A stretch of 64,000 nucleotides of DNA, from NCBI RefSeq assembly GCF_014174305.1, contig NZ_JABEQH010000007.1:117242-181241 (forward strand), read 5' to 3'. This DNA comes from Gluconacetobacter johannae (GTDB taxonomy: Bacteria > Pseudomonadota > Alphaproteobacteria > Acetobacterales > Acetobacteraceae). The notes under the pieces were generated by a model, which did not search any database, had not been told where the DNA came from, and saw nothing but the letters and a program-made list of their open reading frames with translations. Shown piece by piece: positions 1-9,076 of this stretch. Every line of letters begins with the position of its first letter. Within the stretch, counting starts at the first letter, position 1. The translations under genes were made by a program, and so were the position numbers.

Positions 1-347
1 TGCAGGATCAATGTGGCGACAGCGTCGCGCAACGGCGTCTCCGGCCCGACGGACATGGGGCGGTCCGACATGATATCGGCAACCTTGCGGCCATGACTAT
101 GGACATAGTCCTCGGCCTGCCGCCCCGACGACCGGAACAGGTCTCCGAACCACGAATGCCCGGCCGTCTCCAGCTCGCTCCGGCGCATGAGGTCGCCTTC
201 GGTCAGAATGCCGACCAGGTGCCCCTTCTCGGTTATGACCGGCAGCCCGCTGACTTTGTGCGCCACCATCAGCCGGATGGCGTCCGCGATGGATTGCGTC
301 GGCGCGACACAGATTGCCGGCGAGGTCATGACGTCCTTGACCTGCAT
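1..347 (-). CDS. CBS-domain protein, partial
   Basis: The gene reads leftward and leaves the window after about 115 residues. The visible N-terminus (MQVKDVMTSPAICVAP) is the start of a CBS domain. It continues through a typical GLPVIT...GHLVGILTEGDLMRR stretch and a second DVM-like repeat (VADIMSDRPMSVGPETPL) at the edge, so it probably carries a CBS pair. Such domains bind adenosine nucleotides and act as regulatory modules or small stand-alone proteins. The ATG at 345-347 is chosen because the CBS motif begins there. It is divergent from the DUF47-like gene at 618. The C-terminus and any extra domain are not visible. Confidence 0.8.
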   Translation of the reverse strand, partial: MQVKDVMTSPAICVAPTQSIADAIRLMVAHKVSGLPVITEKGHLVGILTEGDLMRRSELETAGHSWFGDLFRSSGRQAEDYVHSHGRKVADIMSDRPMSVGPETPLRDAVATLIL

Positions 348-431
348 GACACGCGGTCCCCGATGCGTAGCGCCCCGCCGCCGGAATTCATGGGCGAATA
401 CCGGATATCGGCAGGACACTGCATGAATGTT

Positions 432-459
432 CTGGGTGTCCACCCTTCGGGACACCCGG
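432..459. other. hairpin in divergent intergenic region
   Basis: A stem of about ten pairs (GGGTGTCC at 434-441 with GGACACCC at 450-457, extended by two outer pairs) closes an 8-nt loop between the CBS gene and the 618 gene. No T-run follows on either strand. A regulatory or mRNA-leader role is only a possibility. Nothing else is recognised in 348-617. Confidence 0.4.
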
Positions 460-617
460 TGACCCTAGATGCGCGCGCGCCGGCCCTCCTGCAATCGCAC
501 TCCGGGATTCGTGATGATGCAACCGGACACCGCGACGGCGTTTAGGGACCATGTTCCCCGCCATCCCGCGCCCGACATGGTCAATGGCCCGGCCGGCCCC
601 CTGGGAGGGAAAACAGA

Positions 618-2549
618 ATGCCCATTCAGAAGGAGGCCATGGTTGCCGAGCTCGCGCAGGGCGCGCTGCTTCTGCCCAACCTGATTGCGGACGGGCTGGC
701 CGCGAATGGCCGCATAAAATTCGCGCTGAGCTGGCTGCAGGCCGTCGAGGCGGCGTCGGGCCGGGACGATCGTACGCCTTTTGCCGACCTGGTGGCCGAA
801 CGGACGCTGGCCGGGCTGGACCATAACCCGCTTTATGACCCTCCCGCCCCGCTGGAGCGAACCGGCGACGGCGTCCGGGTGCCGCAGATCGGCGCGATGA
901 TGTCGCGCCTGCTGGACGATCTGTCGCACATGCGCGCGGCCGTGGAGGCAGGCGCGGCCGCGGGCCTTTTCGACCCCGCGGCGGCAGCCGCCTTCCGCGG
1001 ACGCGAGGAGGCGCTTCGCACGTCCCTTCATCTCGACGGCGACATCCTGCCGGCCGGCCTGGTCTCGCGGTTGTCGCGCCTTTCAGGCGGCGACGAGGCA
1101 TCGTTCCACGGCCTGGTGATGGAGATGCACAAGGCCATCAACGAGATCGCCGCTGGCCTGGCGGAAACGGACGTTGCCGGCGCCCGCGCCTACCTTCTGG
1201 GCCAGGCGGACAGGGACCGCCTGGCCGCATTCATGCATGGGCTGAATCGCACGGCGCCATTGAAATTCAATCATCCGGGGCTGGCCACCAACGCGATGCG
1301 CGACGGCACCCACATGACCATCCAGAACGATCTGGGCACGACCGACGCGCATGTGCTGATCGCCCAGGTCGAAGACCGTCGCCTGACCATCATCCACAGC
1401 GATATTCACAAGCAACGTCTCGATTTTTTCCAAAGACACCTGCCCCGGTTTTCCTGGACCGTCTCCAACCGGCACGCGCAGGGCATGGAGGACGATATTT
1501 TCCTTGTCACGGTTGGAACGTTCGAAGCCCCCGACCTTGCCACCCTCGATACCGCGCTGGAGGAGCTGGGCGCGTCACTCGTCTTTCTCATCGACTGGAA
1601 CAAGGCGCGAAAAAGCCTTGGCCGTTTCGTCCCGCGACGGGAAGCCGTCGCCATTCTGGACTGGGCCGCCGATCACGAATACGGCCACCGCGCCTATCTG
1701 GAAATCGGCGGCGAGGCCGTGATCGACGATCTGCTGGAAACCGTGTCGCGGATCACCGGCGTATCCTACACGTCCCTGCAACGCGCGCTGGGCAAGGACG
1801 ACACGACGATATTCCTGCGTGAGACATTACGCATCGCCAGCGAGACCCTGCGCGACGGCCGATCGCCCTTCGTCATCCGCGATCTGTTGCAGGCGGAACT
1901 GATGATGCGCGTCGGATCCGTGGCCGATCGCATTCTTGATGAGGCCGTGGACCATGCCGCGCTGATCCTTGACCTCGGCAACCTGGTGCAGGCCACGCTG
2001 CTGGACACTGTCGCCGACCCCGGCGGGGCCGCCACGCGGGCCAAGCTCTGGGAAGCCCTTGCCGACCGGCAGGTGGGACGCATATGCGACCTGTCCCGCG
2101 ACGGCAAGGTACGCGCCTGGCGCGTGATCGCCTCGGAAGCCGACGACGCCGCCGACAAATTCGAAGAGGTGGCGTTTCTCCTGCAATTTCTGCCCCGCGA
2201 CCTGCCGGCCGAGCTGCACGAGCGGTTCCTGCTTCTGGTCGAAGGCGCCATCATGGCGGTCAGGGACTATGTCCGCCTGCTGTGCGCGCTACGCAACGAA
2301 CACCAGACCATCGCACGGCGGGACATGCGCGCGTTCATGGCGTTGCTCGACCGGCTGCACGAGCATGAACACGCAACGGACGACATCCAGCGCGACCTGT
2401 TCACGAATCTGATGCACGCGGATGTCGACGCCAGGGTGTTCCATGTCACGACCGCCGTCGCCGGCGGCCTGGAGGAAGTGGCGGACGCGTTGCTGAATGC
2501 GGGTCGCCTCGTGTCGGATCATGCCGTGGGAGAGTGGTTTGCAACCTGA
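618..2549 (+). CDS. hypothetical protein with C-terminal DUF47/PhoU-like helical region
   Basis: A 643-residue protein that I cannot assign to a characterised enzyme. The last third, around residues 530-640, is helical and carries HEHATDDIQRDLF and a following LEEVADALLNAGR segment. Both resemble the PhoU-like DUF47 family of phosphate-transport-related proteins. The central part contains LNRTAPLKFNHPG, a run around IQNDLGTTDAHV and LVFLIDWNKARKSLGRF; its function is unknown. There is no signal peptide or membrane segment, so it is probably cytosolic. GGGAGGGA at 603-610 is well spaced for the ATG at 618. The stop overlaps the start region of the following PPDK-like gene, which suggests translational coupling and a joint role in phosphate or phosphotransfer chemistry (inference). 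Confidence 0.7.
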   Translation: MPIQKEAMVAELAQGALLLPNLIADGLAANGRIKFALSWLQAVEAASGRDDRTPFADLVAERTLAGLDHNPLYDPPAPLERTGDGVRVPQIGAMMSRLLDDLSHMRAAVEAGAAAGLFDPAAAAAFRGREEALRTSLHLDGDILPAGLVSRLSRLSGGDEASFHGLVMEMHKAINEIAAGLAETDVAGARAYLLGQADRDRLAAFMHGLNRTAPLKFNHPGLATNAMRDGTHMTIQNDLGTTDAHVLIAQVEDRRLTIIHSDIHKQRLDFFQRHLPRFSWTVSNRHAQGMEDDIFLVTVGTFEAPDLATLDTALEELGASLVFLIDWNKARKSLGRFVPRREAVAILDWAADHEYGHRAYLEIGGEAVIDDLLETVSRITGVSYTSLQRALGKDDTTIFLRETLRIASETLRDGRSPFVIRDLLQAELMMRVGSVADRILDEAVDHAALILDLGNLVQATLLDTVADPGGAATRAKLWEALADRQVGRICDLSRDGKVRAWRVIASEADDAADKFEEVAFLLQFLPRDLPAELHERFLLLVEGAIMAVRDYVRLLCALRNEHQTIARRDMRAFMALLDRLHEHEHATDDIQRDLFTNLMHADVDARVFHVTTAVAGGLEEVADALLNAGRLVSDHAVGEWFAT

Positions 2550-4164
2550 CCCCATCCAGATCATCGAAGCGGGCGTACTGCCGCCCCCGGCGGGCGCCCT
2601 GTCCCTGCTTGGCGGGAAAGCCTTCAATCTCGTGGTCCTGGCCGCGATGGGCCTGCCCGTACCACCCGGTTTCGTCCTGCCGACCTCGCTCTGCGCCCAA
2701 TGGATCGCCAACGGCCCGCCGCCGATGGACGAGTTCCGGGCGCGCGTCGCCGGCCCGTTGAGCCGTCTGGAGCAGGCGACCGGCCTGGCGTTCGGCGATG
2801 CGCGGCGGCCATTGCTGGTCGCGGTCCGCTCGGGTCCCCCGATCTCGATGCCCGGCATGCTCGATACCATCCTGAATGTCGGGCTGACGCGCACGACCCT
2901 GCCGGGGATGATGGCGCTGACGGGCGATCCCCGTCTTGTCTGGGACTGCTATGCCCGACTGGTCAGCTCGTACGGGCAGGTCGTGCACGGCCTGGACCCG
3001 ACGCCATTCGAGGACGCATCGGCAAGCGCCCTGCTGGCCGGGCAGGCCGGGGCCCTGTCCGACCTCGATACCTTGTCCCTGCGCGGCCTGGCCTTGCGAT
3101 ATCTCGATATTTTCGAGGAGATGTCCGGACGGACCTTTCCCGACACGCCCATGGAGCAGCTTCTGCAGTCGGTGGACGCGGTGTTCCGGTCATGGGAGTC
3201 GGATCGCGCGAAAACCTATCGGCGGATCCGGAATCTGACCGACCTTCCTGGGACGGCGGTGACCGTGCAGCGCATGGTCTATGGCAATTCGGGGCCGAAA
3301 TCGGGATCGGGCGTCGGCTTCACGCGCGACCCTGCGACGGGCGAGAAACGGCTCTATCTGGATTTTTCCTTCAACGCCCAGGGCGACGACGTAGTGTCCG
3401 GCCGCAGGCGCGTCACCCCCGCCGTCACGCTCTCCCGCATCATGCCGCAGGTCGCACAGAGCCTGGAGCACTTCGCCAGGCAGATCGAAGACAAATTCCA
3501 CGATATGCAGGATTTCGAATTCACGGTCGAGGACGGACGGCTTTTCCTGCTGCAGACCCGCGCGGGCAAACGATCCGCCTGGGCGCGCCTGAAGATCGCC
3601 GTCGATATGGTGCGCGAGGGCCTGATCGGCGTCGATGAGGCGCTGCGGCGCCTGGAAGGGTTGAATTATACCGCGATCGCGCGCCGGCGCGTGGTGGGCG
3701 CGCACGGTGACGCGATCGCCCGAGGCACGCCGGCCGGGATAGGCGCCGCAACGGGCGCCATCGTCATGAGCGCGGACGTCGCACAACAATTTGCCCGGCA
3801 GGGGCGGCCGGCCATCCTGGTCAGCAATGACGTCCTGACCGAGGATATCGAAGGGATCGCCAGTGCCGAGGGACTGCTTGCGGCGCATGGCGGCCGTACC
3901 AGCCACGCGGCGGTCGTGGCGCGCGAACTCGGCAAGGTCGCCATTGTCGGATGCGCCGATCTTGTGGTCGCGCCCGACAGGAAAAGCTGCCTGATCGCAG
4001 GACGGCGTTTCGACAGCGGCGCGGACATCACGCTCGATGGGGAAAGCGGCTGCGTCTATGAGGGACGCATCACCGTCGATGAAGTACGCCCCCATGATGA
4101 ACTGGCGACCGTGGAAGCCTGGATGCGGGCGCGCGGCGCAGACGCAGGCGACAGCCTTCCATGA
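2521..4164 (+). CDS. PPDK-like protein, N-terminal and phosphohistidine domains only
   Basis: About 547 residues matching the first two-thirds of pyruvate,phosphate dikinase. Landmarks are GGKAFNLVVLAAMGLPVPPG near the N-terminus, RSGPPISMPGMLDTILN, GVGFTRDPATGEKRLY, MQDFEFTVEDGRLFLLQTR and GGRTSHAAVVAREL. The last contains the expected phospho-accepting His (about residue 462). Full-length PPDK is roughly 870-900 residues and ends in a PEP/pyruvate-binding TIM barrel, which is absent here: the gene stops about 85 residues after the His. An ATP-driven His phosphorylation is plausible, but the final acceptor is unknown. The start is uncertain: 2497 and 2521 are ATG, and a TTG at 2539 is best spaced to GGGAG. 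The upstream DUF47-like gene overlaps it. Confidence 0.8.
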   Translation: MPWESGLQPDPIQIIEAGVLPPPAGALSLLGGKAFNLVVLAAMGLPVPPGFVLPTSLCAQWIANGPPPMDEFRARVAGPLSRLEQATGLAFGDARRPLLVAVRSGPPISMPGMLDTILNVGLTRTTLPGMMALTGDPRLVWDCYARLVSSYGQVVHGLDPTPFEDASASALLAGQAGALSDLDTLSLRGLALRYLDIFEEMSGRTFPDTPMEQLLQSVDAVFRSWESDRAKTYRRIRNLTDLPGTAVTVQRMVYGNSGPKSGSGVGFTRDPATGEKRLYLDFSFNAQGDDVVSGRRRVTPAVTLSRIMPQVAQSLEHFARQIEDKFHDMQDFEFTVEDGRLFLLQTRAGKRSAWARLKIAVDMVREGLIGVDEALRRLEGLNYTAIARRRVVGAHGDAIARGTPAGIGAATGAIVMSADVAQQFARQGRPAILVSNDVLTEDIEGIASAEGLLAAHGGRTSHAAVVARELGKVAIVGCADLVVAPDRKSCLIAGRRFDSGADITLDGESGCVYEGRITVDEVRPHDELATVEAWMRARGADAGDSLP

Positions 4165-4218
4165 AAATCCCCGGATTTCACGTCCCCTCCCTTCGGGGAG
4201 CATCCAGAGGGCAACGCC

Positions 4219-5019
4219 ATGGCATCCCACGATCGGTCCCGTTTCGCCGGCCGGCGCGTGTTCCTCACGGGGGGCGGCCAGGGCATCGGCGCCGCCACCG
4301 CGCGCGCCTTCGCGTGCGAGGGCGCGCGTATCGCCCTGAACGACCTCAGCCCCGAAACGCTGCGGCAGACCATGGCCGGCCTGCCCCCGGTCGGCGCGGG
4401 TCCCCACCTGGCCCGGCCGGGCGATATCGCCCGGGAGGAGACGGTCGATGATCTGGTGGGGACCGCGATCGCGGAGATGGGCGGCCTGGACATCGTGGTG
4501 TGCAACGCCGGAATCCAGATCCCGAGCCCGTCGGAGGCCGTCACGACCGAGGATTTCGCCAAGGTCCTGGCGGTCAATGTGACGGGTGTCATGCTCTGCG
4601 TCCGCGCGGCCCTGCACCATTGGCTGAACGCCGGCGCGCCGGGGATCGTCGTGGTGACCAGTTCGGTGCACCAGGTCATCCCCAAGCCGGGTTACCTGGG
4701 CTATGCCGCCAGCAAGGGGGCGATCGGGAACATGGTGCGGACATGGGCGCTGGAATATGCCGCGCGCGGCATCCGCGTGAACGCGGTCGCGCCGGGCGCC
4801 ATCGAAACGCCGATGAACAGGGCCTGGATCGACGACCCGCGCGGGCGCGCGGCGGTATCGCGCCATATCCCGATGCGCCGCCCCGGCGGCGCCGGCGAGG
4901 TGGCGGATGCGATCCTGTTCCTGTCGTCCGATCAGGCCAGCTATGTGACCGGCCAGACGCTGTTCGTCGATGGCGGGCTGACGCTCTATGGGGATTTCCA
5001 GGAAAACTGGGCGTCCTGA
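4219..5019 (+). CDS. SDR-family NAD(P)-dependent oxidoreductase
   Basis: A classical 266-residue short-chain dehydrogenase. The cofactor loop TGGGQGIG lies at about residues 17-24, NAG follows DIVVC, and the catalytic pattern is a Ser in VVVTSSVHQ with YAASK downstream. The C-terminal GQTLFVDGGL motif is intact. Substrate cannot be read from sequence. Position at the edge of a sugar/polyol transport island suggests a sugar or polyol dehydrogenase (inference). It is convergent with the binding-protein gene at 5075. Confidence 0.9.
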   Translation: MASHDRSRFAGRRVFLTGGGQGIGAATARAFACEGARIALNDLSPETLRQTMAGLPPVGAGPHLARPGDIAREETVDDLVGTAIAEMGGLDIVVCNAGIQIPSPSEAVTTEDFAKVLAVNVTGVMLCVRAALHHWLNAGAPGIVVVTSSVHQVIPKPGYLGYAASKGAIGNMVRTWALEYAARGIRVNAVAPGAIETPMNRAWIDDPRGRAAVSRHIPMRRPGGAGEVADAILFLSSDQASYVTGQTLFVDGGLTLYGDFQENWAS

Positions 5020-5030
5020 GGGGGGATCGA

Positions 5031-5053
5031 CCGGGGCGCGCGACGCGCCCCGG
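5031..5053. terminator. GC hairpin between convergent genes
   Basis: CCGGGGCGCG (5031-5040) pairs perfectly with CGCGCCCCGG (5044-5053) around a 3-nt loop, 12 bp after the SDR stop and 21 bp before the end of the minus-strand binding-protein gene. There is no long T-run, so termination on both strands is inferred from position and stem strength. Confidence 0.55.
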
Positions 5054-5074
5054 CCGCCGGCCCGTGGCGAAAGG

Positions 5075-6022
5075 TCAGTGGCTGGTCCAGCCCTGGTAGC
5101 TTGCGACGTTGTCGCGGGTAATCAGCTTGGGCGTAATCAACTGAACCGTGCCGTCCTTCATCTTGCCGTCCAGCAGGCTCTGCCCCGCGGTCACCGCGTC
5201 GATGCCCATCTGATACGGGTCCTGGCTGGAGGACGCGAGGATCGACGAGGTCTTGTCCTTCAGCGCGGCGACGATTTCCGGCGCGCCGTCGACCGAGGTG
5301 ATGACCAGGCCCGAACGATGCGCCTGCCTGGCGGCAAGGTCGCTGCCGACGGCCTGCGGGTCGTTGATGGTGAACACGCCGTTGAGGTCGGGGAACCGCA
5401 CAAGGTATCCCTGCATGACGGCGAAGCCGGCGTCGCGCGACCCCTGGCCGTTCTGGTCGTCGGACACGATCCTGATGCCGGGGTTCTTGGCCAGCACTTC
5501 CTTGCAGCCATTGACGCGATCGATGACCGAGGACACCTGCGGGCCGTTCTGGATGGCCACGTTGCCCTTGCCGCCCAGTTGCTGCGCCAGGAACGCGCAG
5601 GACAGGCGGCCGGCCTCGACATTGTCGGTCTGGACGATGGCGCTGGCGCCGACCGCGCCGACATCGACCACCACCACCACGGCGCCCGCATGCCGCGCGC
5701 GCCGGATGGCCGGCAGGATGGCCTGCGGATCGACCGCGTTGACCAGGATGAGATTGTCGCCCGAGGCGATGAAATTGTCGATCTGCGAGAACTGCTTGTT
5801 CAGGTCGTAATCGGCCGAGACCGAGGTGATGCGCGCCCCCGGCGCCAGCTTCGCCGCCTGGGCGGTGGCGCCTTTGACCAGCGCCACGAAATAGGGGTTG
5901 CCCAATGTGCCGAGCGAGATGCCGATGCCCGTGATCGCCTTGGCCTGTGCCGTGGCGCCGCCCGAAGCCCCACTCAGAGCGAGGAAAGCCAGACCGGCGA
6001 AAAGCGCGGATTTGAACGTCAT
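5075..6022 (-). CDS. ribose-type sugar ABC transporter, periplasmic binding protein
   Basis: A 315-residue secreted substrate-binding protein of the RbsB/periplasmic-binding-protein type. The N-terminus MTFKSALFAGLAFLALSG followed by ATAQA is a Sec signal peptide with a likely cleavage after AQA. The mature part shows the family pattern GISLGTLGNPYFVALVKG and a hinge/ligand-region Asp in VDGAPEIVAALKD. It is the third gene of an ATPase-permease-binding protein set read leftward from 8678. The imported sugar is not identifiable; neighbouring kinases point to pentoses or pentitols (inference). Confidence 0.9.
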   Translation of the reverse strand: MTFKSALFAGLAFLALSGASGGATAQAKAITGIGISLGTLGNPYFVALVKGATAQAAKLAPGARITSVSADYDLNKQFSQIDNFIASGDNLILVNAVDPQAILPAIRRARHAGAVVVVVDVGAVGASAIVQTDNVEAGRLSCAFLAQQLGGKGNVAIQNGPQVSSVIDRVNGCKEVLAKNPGIRIVSDDQNGQGSRDAGFAVMQGYLVRFPDLNGVFTINDPQAVGSDLAARQAHRSGLVITSVDGAPEIVAALKDKTSSILASSSQDPYQMGIDAVTAGQSLLDGKMKDGTVQLITPKLITRDNVASYQGWTSH

Positions 6023-6067
6023 GATGACAGGTCCGATGAGAGGGAGGGAGGGAAGATGAGGCGGAGT

Positions 6068-7090
6068 TCAGGTCCGCGCGGCGGGCTGGCGGAAGCGGTC
6101 GAGCGCCACGGCGATGATGATGACGAGGCCCTTGATGATGAACTGCCAGATATCGGACACCCCGATCAGGATCAGGCCGTTAGACAGCACGGCGATCATC
6201 AGCCCGCCCACCAGCGTGCCCCAGACCGAGCCGATGCCGCCGACGAAGGACGTGCCGCCCAGGATGACCGCCGCGATGGCGTCCAGTTCGTAGGACTGGC
6301 CGAGTTGCAGCCCGTTGGCGGCATAGAGGCGGGCCGAGGACATGACGCCGCCCAGCCCCGCCAGCAGGCCGGACAGCGCATAGACGAACATCAGCACGGC
6401 GGGCACGTTGATGCCCGCCAGCCGCGCGGCGGCGGGGTTGCCGCCCACCGCGTAGATATGCACGCCCAGCACCGTGCGCCGCAGGACGAACCAGCAGGCG
6501 ACGATGACGACCAGCGCGATGACCGCCAGCCACGGGATGACCAGCGTCGAGGTCACGGGAATGCCGTCGTTGCCGATCCAGGCATAGGACAGGGACGGGT
6601 TGAAGATGGTGCGGTCCTCGCCCATCAGCCGGGCCAGGCCCCGTACGGCGGTCAGGGTGCCCAGGGTGACGATGAAGGGCGGGATCTTCAGCCCCGCGAT
6701 CAGCGAGCCGTTCAGCAGGCCGATCAGCAGCCCGGCGCCCAGGCAGGCCGGGATGGCCAGCCAGCCCAGGCCGGGCACCAGCGAGACCATCAGCCCCCCC
6801 ATGGCCGAGAACGCCAGGGTGGAGCCCACGGACAGGTCGATGCCGCCCGTCAGGATGACGAACGTCATCCCCGCCGACAGCACCACGTTGATCGCGGCCT
6901 GCTGGGCGACGATCGACAGGTTCTGGCCGCTGAGGAAGCGGTGGCCGCCGAAGACATGAAAGCCGATGGCCAGCAGGACCAGCACCGGCAGCATGCCGGC
7001 CGCCTGCATGACGCTGCGAAGCCGTTCGGATGTGCGGGCGGACGACGGGATTTCCGCCGGGCCGGCAGGGGGGACGAGTGCGCTGGACAT
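6068..7090 (-). CDS. ribose-type sugar ABC transporter, permease
   Basis: A 340-residue polytopic membrane protein of the RbsC/BPD-transp-2 family with about eight to ten hydrophobic segments. Diagnostic patterns are VILTGGIDLSVGS, PFIVTLGTL and the late AVILGGTSFVGGIGSVWGTL. The ATG at 7088-7090 is preferred because GAGGAAC lies just upstream and the codons before it are atypical. It lies between the ATPase gene and the binding-protein gene and forms the inner-membrane channel of that system. Confidence 0.9.
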   Translation of the reverse strand: MSSALVPPAGPAEIPSSARTSERLRSVMQAAGMLPVLVLLAIGFHVFGGHRFLSGQNLSIVAQQAAINVVLSAGMTFVILTGGIDLSVGSTLAFSAMGGLMVSLVPGLGWLAIPACLGAGLLIGLLNGSLIAGLKIPPFIVTLGTLTAVRGLARLMGEDRTIFNPSLSYAWIGNDGIPVTSTLVIPWLAVIALVVIVACWFVLRRTVLGVHIYAVGGNPAAARLAGINVPAVLMFVYALSGLLAGLGGVMSSARLYAANGLQLGQSYELDAIAAVILGGTSFVGGIGSVWGTLVGGLMIAVLSNGLILIGVSDIWQFIIKGLVIIIAVALDRFRQPAART

Positions 7091-7103
7091 GCTCTGATGT
7101 TCC

Positions 7104-8678
7104 TCAGGCCGCGACGCCGGCGGCATAGGCCATGATGGCTTCCTGGGTGATGTCGGGCCGGTCCGGCCCGCCGACCTCTCCGGTGATGACGCCCTCGCGC
7201 ATCACCAGCACGCGGTCGCAGATGCCGACGATCTCGGCCATTTCGCTGGAGATCACGATGATTCCCAGGCCCTTCGCCGCCAGGTCGCCGATCAGGCGGT
7301 AGATTTCGGATTTGGCGCCGATATCGACGCCGCGTGTCGGCTCGTCCAGGATCAGCACCTTCGGACCCGTCTCCAGCAGGCGGCCCAGCAGCACCTTCTG
7401 CTGGTTACCGCCCGACAGGCCGCCGACCGACACCAGCGTGCTGGCCGCACGGACCTTGAGCATCGCGAACGCGCTGCTGGCGCGCGAGCGGCCGCGACGG
7501 CTGTCGAGCACGCCGCCATGGGCATCGCGCCCGATGACGCCCATGTTGATGTTCCCGGCGCAGGACATGTCCAGGAACAGGCCCAGCGCCTTGCGGTCCT
7601 CCGTCAGGTAGGCGATGCCGGCATCCAGCGCCTCGCGCGGGGAACGGATCTCGATCGTCTTGCCGTTCAGCCTGATCCGTCCGCTGGGATGGGGGTCGGC
7701 GCCGAAGATCAGCCGCGCCAGCTCGGTCCGTCCCGCGCCCACCAGGCCCGCGATCCCCAGCACCTCGCCTTGGTGCAGCGTGAAGCTGCTGGGCTGCACG
7801 CGCGCGCCGTCCGTCAACCCGTCGACTTCCAGCACCGGCGGCCCGAAGACCGGCCTGCCCCCGCGCTGCTTGACGTAGAAGCCGGACAGGTCGCGACCGA
7901 CCATCATCCGCACGATGGCGGCGGAACTGATCTCCTGCTTCTCCAGCATGCCGACATAGGTGCCGTCGCGCAGGACCGCCACGCGGTCGGCCAGCTCGTC
8001 GATCTCGGCCATGCGGTGGCTGATATAGATCAGCGCGATGCCCTCGGCGCGCAACTGGCGGATCAGCGCGAAAAGCCGGTCGGTCTCGCGGGCCGACAGC
8101 GCCGTGGTGGGTTCGTCCAGCACCAGGATGCGGGCCTGGCGGTGCAGCGCGCGTGCGATCTCGACCAGCTGCTGCTCGGCGACCGACAGGGTGGCGACCA
8201 GGGTCTCGGGCCGGAAGGGCGTGCCCAGCCGTTCGAGAAGCGGGCGGCAGGCCTCGTTCATCGCGACACGGTCGATCAATCCGGCCCGGCCCAGTTCCGC
8301 GCCCAGATGGATGTTCTCGGCCACCGTCAGGTTCGGCGCCAGCGCCAGTTCCTGATAGATGATGGCGATGCCGGCCGCGCGCGCCGCCGCCGGATTGCCG
8401 AGCTTGACCGGCCGCCCGTCGATCCGGATCTCGCCGCCCGGATCGGCGACATAGGCGCCCGACAGGATCTTCATCAGCGTCGATTTTCCGGCGCCGTTCT
8501 CGCCCATCAGCGCCAGCACCTCGCCGGCATAGGCGGCAAGCTGCACATTCTGCAGGGCCTTGACCCCAGGAAAACTTTTGGAAATTCCAAACATTTCCAG
8601 AACCGGCCTGGCATGTCCGGCGGAATTTGCACGTGCGGCGCCATCGGCGGCCACGGGTTGAAACGTTGCGGAATTCAT
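7104..8678 (-). CDS. ribose-type sugar ABC transporter, two-domain ATPase
   Basis: A 524-residue RbsA-like protein with two nucleotide-binding halves. The first half has Walker [10 protein letters not shown], a divergent signature [13 protein letters not shown] and Walker [12 protein letters not shown]. The second half has [13 protein letters not shown] and [12 protein letters not shown], with a degenerate Walker A (GLVGAGRTE), as usual in this family. It energises the permease encoded immediately downstream. The ATG at 8676-8678 is used; a GTG two codons upstream is possible. It is the first gene of the leftward operon and divergent from the 9077 system. Confidence 0.9.
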   Translation of the reverse strand: MNSATFQPVAADGAARANSAGHARPVLEMFGISKSFPGVKALQNVQLAAYAGEVLALMGENGAGKSTLMKILSGAYVADPGGEIRIDGRPVKLGNPAAARAAGIAIIYQELALAPNLTVAENIHLGAELGRAGLIDRVAMNEACRPLLERLGTPFRPETLVATLSVAEQQLVEIARALHRQARILVLDEPTTALSARETDRLFALIRQLRAEGIALIYISHRMAEIDELADRVAVLRDGTYVGMLEKQEISSAAIVRMMVGRDLSGFYVKQRGGRPVFGPPVLEVDGLTDGARVQPSSFTLHQGEVLGIAGLVGAGRTELARLIFGADPHPSGRIRLNGKTIEIRSPREALDAGIAYLTEDRKALGLFLDMSCAGNINMGVIGRDAHGGVLDSRRGRSRASSAFAMLKVRAASTLVSVGGLSGGNQQKVLLGRLLETGPKVLILDEPTRGVDIGAKSEIYRLIGDLAAKGLGIIVISSEMAEIVGICDRVLVMREGVITGEVGGPDRPDITQEAIMAYAAGVAA

Positions 8679-8862
8679 GAGCACACCATTTTCGAGCCGT
8701 GGGGCAGCTCTTGTTTTTCTGAGGTGTCCGGCCGTCGGTAACGCAAACTGTCATCGCGGGGACGAGTTTCACGCGCGCTGCGGTATTTCATGCGCGACGG
8801 GCCGGCATATCGACGTTGAAATAAAGCCGCGCGGGTTGCACTGCGTCAAAGTAAAAGAACGG

Positions 8863-8870
8863 TGTATACA
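8863..8870. promoter_or_regulatory. candidate operator palindrome in 398-bp divergent gap
   Basis: The gap 8679-9076 separates two divergent sugar ABC operons. Its clearest element is the perfect palindrome TGTATACA within GGTGTATACAACG, similar to half-site arrangements bound by GntR/FCD-type regulators. No regulator gene is present nearby, so the assignment is weak. No RNA gene or further coding region is recognised in the gap. Confidence 0.25.
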
Positions 8871-9076
8871 ACGCCGATTTCTATCGCGCTTTATTGATCG
8901 GGCGGTCACCTCGAAATGCTTTGTTTCCATGGCCATCGGCAGTAACGACAACAGGCGCCGTTCAATCGAGGCCCTGCACCCGGCTGGACCACGCATCTTT
9001 CCCAGGCATTCCGACAACATAACGGACCAAGAACGCAAGATCGCCTTCCAAAAGGCGGCCCTGTCTGGAGGACACG

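Noticed and set aside
3190..4866. Minus-strand open frame across the PPDK-like and SDR genes
   Set aside because: It spans two unrelated, well-supported plus-strand genes and has shadow-type composition.
4988..7135. Long plus-strand open frame opposite the binding-protein and permease genes
   Set aside because: The minus-strand proteins carry signal peptide, permease and binding-protein motifs; the opposite frame is low-complexity Asp/His/Arg-rich.
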